Positions 35,101 through 44,288 of a stretch of DNA of 64,000 nt are shown here, piece after piece. Made by a program: the position numbers and the translations under genes. The notes under the pieces are model-generated. The model ran no database searches, had not been told where the DNA came from, and was given only the letters and a program-made list of their open reading frames with translations. The stretch covers positions 4,438 to 68,437 of the forward strand of contig JAZQFH010000046.1 of NCBI GenBank assembly GCA_045539425.1, in the 5' to 3' direction. Source of the stretch: RUG14871 sp045539425. GTDB taxonomy: Bacteria > Bacillota_I > Bacilli_A > Erysipelotrichales > Erysipelotrichaceae. Position 1 is the first letter of the stretch; each line of letters starts with the position of its first letter.

Positions 35101-35437
35101 AGGCTGACGCCTCCTGAATAATAGTATTTAACGTCTCTACAGACTTCCGGAAGAACAGATACATTGCTGTATATATCCTTTCCGGCTTCTGCCCCTTACA
35201 GGGCGGGTCCACATCGCCAATGTTATACAGGGTTTTATGGCACATACACTTCTCCTCCCCATCAGAGATGTTTAATATGTGCCCGTAGAGCGCGGGACTT
35301 GTGGAGCATCCCCCCGGTACCTGTATATTCCTGAATAACGTAGTGCCCGAAGCACTGAGGCTGATCAACTGGGCTCTTTTTTACAAGCCCCCACTTCAAG
35401 AACCTGAAGGTTCTAAGTGGTGGGTAGTTGACTCAAT
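35101..35437 (-). ncRNA. Omega RNA (HEARO-type) of the IscB element
   Basis: 337 bases between dnaB and iscB, transcribed toward iscB, without a credible gene. It holds several hairpins: 35388-35404 with 35409-35424 (imperfect, typical of an element end), AGTGC/GCACT at 35342-35356, and CCCG/CGGG near 35283-35297. In IscB systems the guide is at the 5' end of this RNA and comes from DNA flanking the element, here the last bases of dnaB (about 35438-35453). The boundaries are estimated. A 114-codon ORF at 35024-35368 overlaps it and is taken as a shadow. Confidence 0.75.
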
Positions 35438-35444
35438 TCAACTC

Positions 35445-36842
35445 CTATTCAACGGAATCCTGATAGTTGTCATAGTCATAGAAGGCGTTGATGGAACGGT
35501 TGTACGCCAGCTTGATGGTACCCGTGGCACCGTTTCTGTGCTTGGCGATGATAACTTCCATTTCCTCGATTCCGTCGGAATCTTCCGAACGTTCGTATTT
35601 TTCTTCCTGACCGTCTTTTTCCTTGGTATATTCGTAGTAACTTTCACGGTAAAGGAACAGTACCATATCGGCGTCCTGCTCCAGAGCACCGGATTCTCTT
35701 AAGTCCGAAAGCATCGGACGCTTGTTGGAGGATCGCGATTCCACGGAACGTGACAGCTGGCTCAGTGCAATGACCGGCACCTGCAGCTCTCTCGCGATAC
35801 CCTTTAAGGCACGGGAAATATCGGAAACTTCCTGCTGACGGGAATCCGAACCGCGGCTGCTTCCGCTGCTCATCAACTGGATATAGTCGATGACGATGGC
35901 TCCGAGTCCCTTTTCATTCTGCAGTCTGCGGCAGCTCGACGCAACCGCTCCGACCGTAACCGCATCCGGATTGTCGTTGAAGTACAGCGGGAAGTTGCGA
36001 AGCTGCTCCTTCGCCTCCAGTAAGCTGTTCATATCCGTCGTCGTAATGCCGTACCCGCTGCGCAGCTTGTTGCCGTCAAGTCCGCTCTTGGAGGAGAGCA
36101 TACGTTTGACTAAGGCAGCGGAGTCCATTTCCAGCGAGAAGATGGCAACCGGCAGGTTATTCTGCTCGGCCATATTCATGGCCAGATTCAGGGCGAATGC
36201 CGTCTTTCCCATGGAAGGACGGGCAGCCAGAATGATCAGATCCCCTTTCTGGAAGCCGTTGGTAATCCGGTCCAGCTGTTTGAAATCCGTCTTCATGCCG
36301 GTGACCGGCGTACGGTTGGCGCTCATCTTCTGGATCAGTTCCACCGTCTCATCGACGACTTCCTTCGCCGTGACGAACGTGGTGCTGCGGCGGGAACGCG
36401 TCACCTGTAACAGGGACTTTTCCGCGCGGTCCATGACATCATTCATCTGATACTGCGCATCAAAACTGTCGGTTTTGATCTTTTCCACCGTATCGATCAG
36501 GGAACGGATCCTGGCCTTATCCTGAATCAGTTCCACATAGTGCTTCGCATTGGAAGAGCTGCCGGCGGAATCCACCAGCTGAACAAGATACTCATCCGAT
36601 CCCAGCAAAGCGAGATAATTCAGATCAGCCAGACGGCTTTTCAGTGTTTCCAGAAGCACCGGTTTGTGCTCTTCATGCAGGGAAAGGATTGCCTGATAGA
36701 TATTTTTGTTATTGACGGAAAAGAACTCTTCCGGTTTCAGATCCTGCTCCACGGCAGTTTCCACTGCCTCCGGGAACAATAACATACTCCCCAACAGAGC
36801 GTTTTCCGCATCCAGTGCCTGCGGCATCTGACGGTTCGACAT
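35445..36842 (-). CDS. dnaB: Replicative DNA helicase DnaB
   Basis: 465 residues, full length (named dnaC in Bacillus). The N-terminal DnaB domain (PQALDAENALLGSMLLFPEA) is joined by a linker to the RecA-like motor: Walker A AARPSMGKTAFALN, Walker B VIDYIQLM, and the arginine-finger region with SDLRESGALEQDADMVLFLYR. It unwinds DNA at the replication fork. It follows rplI and gdpP in the conserved Firmicutes order. AGAGGTGAGAGG precedes the ATG. The IscB element begins only a few bases after its stop codon. Confidence 0.97.
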   Translation of the reverse strand: MSNRQMPQALDAENALLGSMLLFPEAVETAVEQDLKPEEFFSVNNKNIYQAILSLHEEHKPVLLETLKSRLADLNYLALLGSDEYLVQLVDSAGSSSNAKHYVELIQDKARIRSLIDTVEKIKTDSFDAQYQMNDVMDRAEKSLLQVTRSRRSTTFVTAKEVVDETVELIQKMSANRTPVTGMKTDFKQLDRITNGFQKGDLIILAARPSMGKTAFALNLAMNMAEQNNLPVAIFSLEMDSAALVKRMLSSKSGLDGNKLRSGYGITTTDMNSLLEAKEQLRNFPLYFNDNPDAVTVGAVASSCRRLQNEKGLGAIVIDYIQLMSSGSSRGSDSRQQEVSDISRALKGIARELQVPVIALSQLSRSVESRSSNKRPMLSDLRESGALEQDADMVLFLYRESYYEYTKEKDGQEEKYERSEDSDGIEEMEVIIAKHRNGATGTIKLAYNRSINAFYDYDNYQDSVE

Positions 36843-36854
36843 ATCCTCTCACCT

Positions 36855-37301
36855 CTATTTTTCTGTCAGTTTGACATTGAGCTGGGCAATGACGCCCTTG
36901 AATAATTCCACTTTGACTTTGTGTGCACCGATTTCCCTGAACGGACCGTTGTCGATGAATTTCTTCTTATCCACCGTGATACCGTATTTCTTCTGGAGCT
37001 CTTCGGTGATTTCCTTGGTGGAAACGGAGCCGAACGTACGGCCTTCCTTTCCGACCTTTACCGGGAATTCCAGCGTCAGCTGTTCGACTTTTCCCTTTAA
37101 TACTTCCGCCTGGGCTTTCTGTTCTTCGAATGCCTTGCGGTCTTCTTCCTTCTGCTTTGCCAGATCTGCCAGACCTTTTTCGTTGGCAATCATGGCTTTT
37201 CCGTTTTTAATCAGGAAATTCCGGGCGTAACCGTCCGCGACTTCCTTCACTTCACCTTTTTTTCCGACGTTCTTCACATCACTTAGCAGTATTACTTTCA
37301 T
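36855..37301 (-). CDS. rplI: 50S ribosomal protein L9
   Basis: 148 residues from ATG 37301, chosen for AAAGGAGAGA just upstream; the longer frame starts inside gdpP without a site. The N-terminal domain MKVILLSDVKNVGKKGEVKEVADGYARNFLI is the L9 signature, followed by the long connecting helix (KQKEEDRKAFEEQKAQAEVLK) and the C-terminal rRNA-binding domain (GRTFGSVSTKEI). It overlaps gdpP by 23 bases. Confidence 0.97.
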   Translation of the reverse strand: MKVILLSDVKNVGKKGEVKEVADGYARNFLIKNGKAMIANEKGLADLAKQKEEDRKAFEEQKAQAEVLKGKVEQLTLEFPVKVGKEGRTFGSVSTKEITEELQKKYGITVDKKKFIDNGPFREIGAHKVKVELFKGVIAQLNVKLTEK

Positions 37302-39267
37302 TCTGTCTCTCCTTTTCACTGAAATACAGTCTGATATTTTCAATCAATTCATTCTTGATATTCTCCACCGTGGTATCGCTGCGCTGCAGTCCCGCCTGGG
37401 AGAAATGTCCGCCGCCGTTCATCTTTTCGAGAATTACCTGGACGTTGATATTGCCGATACTGCGGGCACTCATCGCCACCGTCGTATCGTTCAGATTTGA
37501 AATAACGAAGGACGCTTCCACTCCCTGGATGCCTAAAAGGCTGTTGGCAACCTGGGATAAGAGCGCACGCGTCAGATAGCGCTCTCCGTCATACGTCGCA
37601 ATGACGACACCGTTGGAGTAGCGCTCCGCATTCTTCAGAACATTCGTCTTGATTTCAAATTCATCGTAGTCTTCCTTCAAAAAGTCAAAGGATTCCTGCG
37701 GGTCCGCACCGAGTTTCTTCAGCTCGGCTGCCGCTTCAAAGGTGCGGCTGCCCGTTCTCGATTTGAATCCCGTGGTATCGACATAGATACCGGTATAGAG
37801 GATCGTCGCCTCTTCTTCCGAGATATCCACATTGCTTAACTGATACGGCAGAAGTTCCGTCACCAGCTCTGATACACTGGAGGCACTCGCTTCCAGATAG
37901 ACCATGAGCGGTGTGAACTCGAAGTCGCCTCTTCTGCGGTGGTGGTCGATGACCGCAATCCGCTTCGCTTCCGCCACGATCTGCGGCGCATTGCACTGGT
38001 TCAGGTCATGATGGTCCACCATGATAACCAGCGTCTTCTTTTCCAGTAAGCGCATCGCCTGATCTTCCGTTACGAAGTCATGGCGGTGAATCAGCTTGTC
38101 GTTATATTTTCTGAGGGCAAGTGAGAGCTTGCTTTCAAGGTCATCCGGATCAGTGACGATGCAGACCGGTTTGCGGTAGGTTGCCACAATGCGGCTCACT
38201 GCCAGGGCGCTTGCCATACAGTCGAAGTCGGTTTCCCTGTGGCCGACAATGATGACATTGCGGCTCTGCTGAATGAGTTCACGCAATGTCTGCGCAATGA
38301 CACGGATACGCACCTTGGAGCGTTTTTCCTTCGCTTCGGAATTGCCGCCGAAATAGCGGACATCCTCGCCGTACTTCTTGATGGCGATCTGGTCGCCGCC
38401 GCGGCTCTGGGCCAGCTCCATTAAATCGTTCAGCATGTTATCCAGTTGGCGGTAATTGGCCGTTCCGCGCGCAAACACCATGGAAAGCGTGATCGGGATC
38501 GGATAGTCGCTGGATGCGTGACGCACCGTCTGCATGATGGAGAAGTTCTCCTCCATCAGCTTTGCGAAGATCTCTTCATTCAGTGCCAAGAGGAAGCGGT
38601 CGTTTTTCACACGCTTGATCAGAATGTTATGTTTCAGAGCCCAGTCGATGATCGGCTGCTTGATCTCGGCATCGATGATGGAGACACGCGTCTCTTCCTC
38701 GTACTGGGTCGCTTCATCGTAGTTATCCAGATGGATCAGTCCCAAAACCACCTGCTCTTTTTCATAACTTTCTTCCAGGTTGTGCTTTTCCGTCACATCC
38801 TCAAAGAACAGCATCTGGCTGTCCGCCTTGCGGTAGACTTCATAGAACTGATTCTTTTCCTTGTATTCCACTAAGATCTCATCTTCCGTTCCCTGGAAGA
38901 TGCGGTTGGTATCCGGCAGCCACTTGGTGACCTTTTCCCCGATGAAGTTGATTCCTCTGTCCAGGAAGAAATCGCTCATCCAGGTGATCTCAAAGTTATC
39001 GTTATAGGTCAGTAAGCCGACCTGCGCATACTTGAAGGCATCATTGGCATCCTTGCCGATGATCTTGGAGAGTTCCACGAGTTTTTCCTTACGCGCTGCG
39101 GCATTCTTCGTGATCATGAAAAGAATAACAACGGCATAGACGGAATAGATGCCGATTGCCAGTAAACTCCAGCCGTAATTGATCCCGGCAACAATCAAAA
39201 GGATCAGTCCGAGAATTAACAGACCGATGATGATCGTATTCATCCTTGTCTCAGAGCTTCTGTCCAT
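37279..39267 (-). CDS. gdpP: Cyclic-di-AMP phosphodiesterase GdpP
   Basis: 662 residues from the ATG at 39267 (GAGAGGT seven bases upstream). Two N-terminal helices (IIIGLLILGLILLIVAGINYG and a second), a degenerate PAS domain, and a degenerate GGDEF domain (about 170-300). The DHH/DHHA1 catalytic part follows: GHRETDFDCMASALAVSR, MVDHHDLNQCN, VIDHHRRRGDF and GGGHFSQAGLQ. It hydrolyses c-di-AMP to pApA and so controls K+ and osmotic balance. It lies between yybS (17-base overlap) and rplI. Confidence 0.96.
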   Translation of the reverse strand: MDRSSETRMNTIIIGLLILGLILLIVAGINYGWSLLAIGIYSVYAVVILFMITKNAAARKEKLVELSKIIGKDANDAFKYAQVGLLTYNDNFEITWMSDFFLDRGINFIGEKVTKWLPDTNRIFQGTEDEILVEYKEKNQFYEVYRKADSQMLFFEDVTEKHNLEESYEKEQVVLGLIHLDNYDEATQYEEETRVSIIDAEIKQPIIDWALKHNILIKRVKNDRFLLALNEEIFAKLMEENFSIMQTVRHASSDYPIPITLSMVFARGTANYRQLDNMLNDLMELAQSRGGDQIAIKKYGEDVRYFGGNSEAKEKRSKVRIRVIAQTLRELIQQSRNVIIVGHRETDFDCMASALAVSRIVATYRKPVCIVTDPDDLESKLSLALRKYNDKLIHRHDFVTEDQAMRLLEKKTLVIMVDHHDLNQCNAPQIVAEAKRIAVIDHHRRRGDFEFTPLMVYLEASASSVSELVTELLPYQLSNVDISEEEATILYTGIYVDTTGFKSRTGSRTFEAAAELKKLGADPQESFDFLKEDYDEFEIKTNVLKNAERYSNGVVIATYDGERYLTRALLSQVANSLLGIQGVEASFVISNLNDTTVAMSARSIGNINVQVILEKMNGGGHFSQAGLQRSDTTVENIKNELIENIRLYFSEKERQNESNTAK

Positions 39268-40168
39268 TCTTATACCTCTCAATCAGCCGTTCACGGTAAT
39301 CCGTGACAATATCCAGCACGCCCAGCACCATTAGCATCGATGGGAACAGGAACAGAAGGATCATGGCGGTAAACGTCATGCTCCTGTGTCCGGAGAGCCG
39401 GGCAATCATCAGCACCTCCATATACCCGAATGCCGTAAAGACAAACTGGCATAAAAGCGAAAGCAATGTCAGATAGGTATCCGCCCATTCCGCGAAGCGG
39501 AAGCGCGTATTTGCCACGGAAAGCACGATGATTGCCAGCATCGTCCATCCCAGCCATTTCGGGATCCGCAGCATCTCCATGTTCTGTAACGGCTCCACCT
39601 GCATCTTCAACCTCTTTAAGAGCACATGCGCCAATACGTGGACAATGATGGCTTCCAGCACTGCCGCTAAGAGAATCGATGCGATTGTGAATTCCTTCAG
39701 CATCGAATAGATGCGGCTTACATCCATCTCCGGCAGACGCCTTGCGATTTCATCGGCAATCAGCCTTGTTTCCTCATAGATATCCACACCGTACATGATC
39801 GGCAGGATAACGGAAGTCAGGGCGTAGTTGATGATCGTTGTGAAAAGGGCACTGCCCAGCAGCCAGGTATTGCTGCGGTGGTTCTTCACGCCATCCCCGT
39901 ACACCAGTCCCGTGATATTGGTAATGCCGACCAGAACGACGGTGTAGAGATCCCCCGTTATGATAAAGGATAAGAGCACCACACTGATCAGAACTACGAT
40001 GGACGGACGGTAGCCGTGTCTGGCTGCGTAAACCACATTGAACAGCGGCATCGCCCAGAACACATAGGCGGAAATCAGGCCTCCCAGATATTTATCCAGC
40101 AACAGGAAGATCGCCTCGATCGCAATGATCATGGCCCCTTCCGTGATCTCTCTTGTTTTCGTATTCAA
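39251..40168 (-). CDS. YybS-like DUF2232 membrane protein
   Basis: 305 residues with about eight helices. It starts at a TTG (40168) with AAAGGTTGATG upstream. The opening TREITEGAMIIAIEAIFLLLDKY resembles the DUF2232/YybS family, which sits before gdpP, rplI and dnaB in many Firmicutes. Function unknown; its fixed place suggests a role linked to c-di-AMP or the envelope. Confidence 0.82.
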   Translation of the reverse strand: MNTKTREITEGAMIIAIEAIFLLLDKYLGGLISAYVFWAMPLFNVVYAARHGYRPSIVVLISVVLLSFIITGDLYTVVLVGITNITGLVYGDGVKNHRSNTWLLGSALFTTIINYALTSVILPIMYGVDIYEETRLIADEIARRLPEMDVSRIYSMLKEFTIASILLAAVLEAIIVHVLAHVLLKRLKMQVEPLQNMEMLRIPKWLGWTMLAIIVLSVANTRFRFAEWADTYLTLLSLLCQFVFTAFGYMEVLMIARLSGHRSMTFTAMILLFLFPSMLMVLGVLDIVTDYRERLIERYKNGQKL

Positions 40169-40284
40169 AAATCATCAACCTTTCGTATATACTGATTCAA
40201 TTTATTGTATCATATTTCACTTATCCATAGAAACCATGCCGCTTTTTGATCCTCTGTTTTTTCACACCCCTGACTGGTATAGCC

Positions 40285-40311
40285 CTCTTACCATAAGAGA
40301 TGCGTTATACT
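40285..40311 (+). promoter_or_regulatory. Putative promoter with operator-like repeat before SIS paralog B
   Basis: TATACT (40306-40311) could be a -10 box. A CTCTTA-CCA-TAAGAG inverted repeat (40285-40299) lies just upstream, where a -35 box would be. No good -35 hexamer was found, so a regulator binding the repeat is possible. Confidence 0.35.
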
Positions 40312-40339
40312 TGTAGTGAACAATGCAGGAGGCATATGT

Positions 40340-41449
40340 ATGGAAAAAGAAGTATTATCCATGATCGGACACGTGAAGGATACTCCGCGTGTATTACGTA
40401 AAACCTATAACATCCGCGAGCAGTTCATGACGGACTTTGTGAACGCATTCGTCTCCCATGACTTTAAGAAAGTCTTCTTCTTAGGCTCCGGAACATCCAA
40501 CCACGTATCCATCGTCATTAAGAATATCTATTCGAAACTCCTTCATCTGGAAGGTGTGGCAATTCCGCCGACATATTTCAAGAACCATGTCGATCCGAAC
40601 CCGTCCGGTGTCTTTAAAAAAGAAGAGATCTGTGTGATCTGCTTCTCCCAGCACGGAGATTCCATCTCCACATGTGAAGCAGCCAAAAAGGCCAGAGACG
40701 ACGGCTATTACACGATCGGTGTCACGGAGCAGCTCAACAGCGTGCTGGAAAAACTGACGGACTGCTACTGCCATCTCGAATGCGAAGAGGAAGAAATCGG
40801 ACCGGAAACGCGCGGCTATACGCAGACGATCTTCCAGTTCTACCTCATGGCCATTGAAATTGCCAAAGCCAAAGGACTCATCAGCGAAGCGGAATACACG
40901 CAGCTGGATAAAGACGCCAAAGATCTGGCAGACAACTTTGACTCCATCGTCAATGAATCCATTGACTGGTACAACCGCAACCGCGAAGAATTCCTGAAGA
41001 TGGAACGCAGCTCCATCGCCGGCTACGGCTACAACTGGGCAACCGCACTCGAAGGCAGACTGAAATTCTTCGAAACCTATGCCCGCCCATGTACCGGCTA
41101 CGAATTTGAAGAGCAGATGCACGGACCGTTCCGCGCCTATCCGGACAAGGATGTCTACTTCTTTGTCATCGTCTCCGAAGGAGAAGCGGAAAAGAAACGT
41201 GCCACGGCTGCTATTCCTTACTACAAGGATGCCTTCAGTGAACACGTCTTTGTCGTAACGGCAGAGCAGGATTTCCCGACAGGAGAAAAGGATCTGAAAT
41301 TCTCCTACCATACCACGGACATCCTCTCCACCATGCAGTACATCGTTCCGTTCCAGGTCTTAAGTGCCCTGATCTGTGAAGATGTCGGCATCAATACCAA
41401 GGTGTCCCCAATCAAGAAGAGATACTTCTCTTCCCATTACGAAGCGTAA
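40340..41449 (+). CDS. SIS-domain sugar-phosphate isomerase/deglycase (paralog B)
   Basis: 369 residues from the ATG at 40340, which has GCAGGAGG upstream; the frame is open 8 codons further without a site. Two SIS domains: KVFFLGSGTSNHVSIVIKN and VICFSQHGDSISTCEAAKKA in the first, SSIAGYGYNWATALEGRLKFFE in the second, then CTGYEFEEQMHGPF. Same family as the genes at 28716 and 44939, but more diverged (SQHGDS in place of the SQSGTS loop). Sugar-amine phosphate substrate likely, identity unknown. It is the only plus-strand SIS gene. Confidence 0.88.
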   Translation: MEKEVLSMIGHVKDTPRVLRKTYNIREQFMTDFVNAFVSHDFKKVFFLGSGTSNHVSIVIKNIYSKLLHLEGVAIPPTYFKNHVDPNPSGVFKKEEICVICFSQHGDSISTCEAAKKARDDGYYTIGVTEQLNSVLEKLTDCYCHLECEEEEIGPETRGYTQTIFQFYLMAIEIAKAKGLISEAEYTQLDKDAKDLADNFDSIVNESIDWYNRNREEFLKMERSSIAGYGYNWATALEGRLKFFETYARPCTGYEFEEQMHGPFRAYPDKDVYFFVIVSEGEAEKKRATAAIPYYKDAFSEHVFVVTAEQDFPTGEKDLKFSYHTTDILSTMQYIVPFQVLSALICEDVGINTKVSPIKKRYFSSHYEA

Positions 41450-41458
41450 CATCAAATA

Positions 41459-41486
41459 CAGCGGATCAAAGATCCGCTGAATTTTT
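41459..41486. terminator. Terminator between SIS paralog B and the glycosidase gene
   Basis: CAGCGGATC (41459-41467) and GATCCGCTG (41471-41479) with a 3-base loop and T5 on the plus side. The minus-strand glycosidase stops at 41514, so the stem may also serve it, though its T run there is weak. Confidence 0.85.
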
Positions 41487-41513
41487 ATCTTTCAATGATA
41501 TTTTGAAAACCGT

Positions 41514-44117
41514 TTATTTTTCACGCGGAGAAAGATAGAGATTCACATCCCCCGTAATTCCCTGCAGCTCATCCTTTGCCACGTAGGAGCCTGTCGCCTT
41601 GTTGCGCATCTTCTGCATGAGTCCGCCATCCATGGCGCGGCCCAGATTTGTCGCAACTTCAATCACCAGAGTGTTCTTTCCCGTCTTCTGTGCCGTGGTG
41701 AGGTCATACAGGAATGTCGGGACTACCTGGATTCCCAGGGATGTGCCGTTCAGGAAGACTTCCACGCCTTCGTAGGCATCCGTGATTTCCAGAACCGCTT
41801 TTTCTTCTTCCGTCAGTTCGATTTCCGTCTCATAACGGATGATTCCCGCAAACTTCTTATTTTCCTTCACATAGTTATCCGGAAGCGTGACTTCCTTCTT
41901 TTCTTTAAAGTCAGGATAGTTCACTGCCTCAGAGACACTGCGCTCAAATTGAGTCAGCGTCTTCTTTTCTCCGACAGGCAGAGTACGCTCACTGAGCCAT
42001 TCCTTCTCCGCCGTGTCTTTGATCAGCAGTTTTCCTTTGTTTGGCTCCAGTGTGATTTCCGAACCTGTTAAGGCATATATGCGGTTATTCCAGGCGTCAT
42101 ATTCATACCATTCACTCAGATCCACTGACAGCTTTCCGCAATAGGTTTCAGCCGCTTCATTAAAGAGGTATAACAACGGCGTTTCATGTGTATACTCCAG
42201 AATGCGGATATTCCTGTTTGCCGGGGAGATGGTAATGCCGCCGATGATGCCGCGTACCTTGTCCGCAAGTTCTCCAAGCGTCACCGTTTCATAAACCGGC
42301 GTACTGCCGTCTTCCAGAATCTGCGGTAAGGCATCGATGAACCAGACCGGAATGCTCAGTTCCTTTAACAGCGCATTCATTTCACCTGTGATATAGCGGG
42401 CATACGGTACGATCAGTACTTCATACTCCTGCTTATTTACCTTCAGTGTTTTTCCGCTTTCCGTATGGTAGCGTTCTTTTTCCCTCAGTGCATCGAATGG
42501 AATGGTATCCGCCAGGATCTGCGCTTCATACAGGTTGCGCAGAGGTTTCTGCACCAGCATGGAATCTGCCATCCATTCCGTTTCCGCGTTATATAATACC
42601 GCCACTCTGCTTTCCCGCTTTCCGTTTGAAATCAGGGAACAGACACGGTTCATGTAATTTACGATCTTTCCGAAATGACGGTACTGCGGGTTATGACCGA
42701 AGGCATAGAAGTGTGGCGGGCAGTCCAGATCCGGGAAGGCTTTTCCCGTAAAGGCATGCGGGACAAAGTGATTGACACCGCGCACCATGAAGTGTTCTGC
42801 CAGATATTTCTCCAGTCGGACACCTTCACTCCAGCCGTAGTTACCGAAGATTTCACACATCGCGTCCCCGTGCTTTTTCGGATCGATGGCAGCTAAAGAT
42901 GCCGCAAGGTTTCCCAGCGCAAAGTGATAGAATTCCCCGTCACGCTCGCCGAAGAACGTCTTGATTTTCAGATCCTCTCCCTGCGGTAATACCTGGCCGC
43001 CGATATCGTCGATTCCGGCCATATCCTGTCCATTTAAGCCGCGGAAGTAGTGTCCCAGCGACATTCCCGTACGGCTGTGGGAGTTATTGTCTTCAATGAC
43101 GTGTCCGATATATTTCACTCCGTGCTCATTGCACCATAAACCCAGCTGTTCCGAGAAATCCTTCCGGACAAGTTTGGTGACCGCATCCATATATTCCAGG
43201 CGGACCTTTGCGGCTTTTTCGGGGAAGTCATTCTCCCATAAGTAAAGCAGATCCTCTTTCCAGCTTTCTCCAAGGCGTTTCTTCAATTCCTCTTCCAGCT
43301 CCGGTGAATACGGGAAGTCGATCTCATCTCCCATGCGGTTTGCGCCTGTAACATAGACGCCGTTTCCGAGTTCCGGCTCATCTGAGAAGAAACCCGCAAT
43401 GGTCTTGCCGAAGTCATCTTTGTAATGCGCAAAATGCGGCTCATAAACCGTATCGATCAGAATACGGCAGGACTCCTTTGACATCATGTTGATATAGTCC
43501 CGGTGGATCCCGTAGTTCCGGCTTAAGCCGACCACGTAAACCTTATAATTCCCTTCCGGTTTATGCCAGAGGATCTTACCGGTATTCCCGATTTCCAGCG
43601 GTGTGGTATTGCCTTTTGCGTCCATCACCGTAACCGCAAGAATCCTGTCATCATCAAACTTCGCGGCTTTTCCGGCCACGAATGTCATGACGGCGCGGGA
43701 TTTGTAATCCAGGCGGAGTTTCGGCGGGAAGAGTTCCGTCAGGTTGATCTCGACATCCTTTTCCTTCCCTTTGTATTTTCTGCAGGCGGAAACCACCGAC
43801 TGGCGGTGAAGTGAGAGCGGTGCACTCTTTACGGCACCGTTGGCAAATCCCGTCGGGAAATGGGAGTCATCCAGAATCCAGACTTTCATCTCCCGCTTTC
43901 TGGCTTCCTCTAAAATGATATCCATATCCTTCCACCATTTTTCCCCGCAGAAATCCGGGTGCGGGCGGGATTCAATACAGACGGAATTACAGCCGCTTTC
44001 ATGAATGGCTTTCATTAATAAGCGAAGCGTTGCTTCATCTTCGCCATGTTGCCAGAAGAACGGGAAAATATAGTCCTGTTTTTTCCCTTCCAGTAAGTCT
44101 CTGATGATCTGATTCAT
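41514..44117 (-). CDS. Large cytoplasmic glycoside hydrolase, GH106-like
   Basis: 867 residues, no signal peptide. The N-terminal 450 residues look like a TIM barrel (SGCNSVCIESRPHPDFCGEKWW, GFFSDEPELG with candidate acidic catalytic residues, KYIGHVIEDNNSHSRTGMSLGHYFRG, MCEIFGNYGWSEG). The C-terminal part has a beta-galactosidase-like jelly roll (AVLEITDAYEGVEVFLNGTSLG). The whole resembles proteins annotated as GH106/alpha-L-rhamnosidase-like. Substrate is a guess; it could act on a plant or host glycan fragment taken up as an oligosaccharide. It lies in the SIS/HAD sugar patch but in its own transcription unit. Confidence 0.75.
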   Translation of the reverse strand: MNQIIRDLLEGKKQDYIFPFFWQHGEDEATLRLLMKAIHESGCNSVCIESRPHPDFCGEKWWKDMDIILEEARKREMKVWILDDSHFPTGFANGAVKSAPLSLHRQSVVSACRKYKGKEKDVEINLTELFPPKLRLDYKSRAVMTFVAGKAAKFDDDRILAVTVMDAKGNTTPLEIGNTGKILWHKPEGNYKVYVVGLSRNYGIHRDYINMMSKESCRILIDTVYEPHFAHYKDDFGKTIAGFFSDEPELGNGVYVTGANRMGDEIDFPYSPELEEELKKRLGESWKEDLLYLWENDFPEKAAKVRLEYMDAVTKLVRKDFSEQLGLWCNEHGVKYIGHVIEDNNSHSRTGMSLGHYFRGLNGQDMAGIDDIGGQVLPQGEDLKIKTFFGERDGEFYHFALGNLAASLAAIDPKKHGDAMCEIFGNYGWSEGVRLEKYLAEHFMVRGVNHFVPHAFTGKAFPDLDCPPHFYAFGHNPQYRHFGKIVNYMNRVCSLISNGKRESRVAVLYNAETEWMADSMLVQKPLRNLYEAQILADTIPFDALREKERYHTESGKTLKVNKQEYEVLIVPYARYITGEMNALLKELSIPVWFIDALPQILEDGSTPVYETVTLGELADKVRGIIGGITISPANRNIRILEYTHETPLLYLFNEAAETYCGKLSVDLSEWYEYDAWNNRIYALTGSEITLEPNKGKLLIKDTAEKEWLSERTLPVGEKKTLTQFERSVSEAVNYPDFKEKKEVTLPDNYVKENKKFAGIIRYETEIELTEEEKAVLEITDAYEGVEVFLNGTSLGIQVVPTFLYDLTTAQKTGKNTLVIEVATNLGRAMDGGLMQKMRNKATGSYVAKDELQGITGDVNLYLSPREK

Positions 44118-44250
44118 ATTACTAACCTCTCAAGTATAGAATACAATAATTCTATTTTCCGATATATTCATTTTTTCCACATTATCTGCAATTATTGCAC
44201 ATCGTGTCTTTCCTTCCATACCGCAAAAAGTTCTTCACAAAAGAGAGATG

Positions 44251-44280
44251 ACAAAAGGGACTTCGCATGTGAAGTCCCTT
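44251..44280 (-). terminator. Terminator of the SIS-HAD pair
   Basis: AAGGGACTTC (44255-44264) pairs with GAAGTCCCTT (44271-44280), 6-base loop, TTTTGTC after it on the minus strand, just past the HAD stop codon. Confidence 0.88.
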
Positions 44281-44288
44281 CGTTTTCC

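Noticed and set aside
35024..35368. 114-codon minus-strand ORF upstream of iscB
   Set aside because: It overlaps both the omega RNA region and the start of iscB in another frame; its product is not family-like. The structured RNA explains the sequence better.
40481..41311. 276-codon minus-strand ORF opposite SIS paralog B
   Set aside because: Its Phe/Val/Asp-rich composition is typical of antisense translation, and no ribosome binding site is present.
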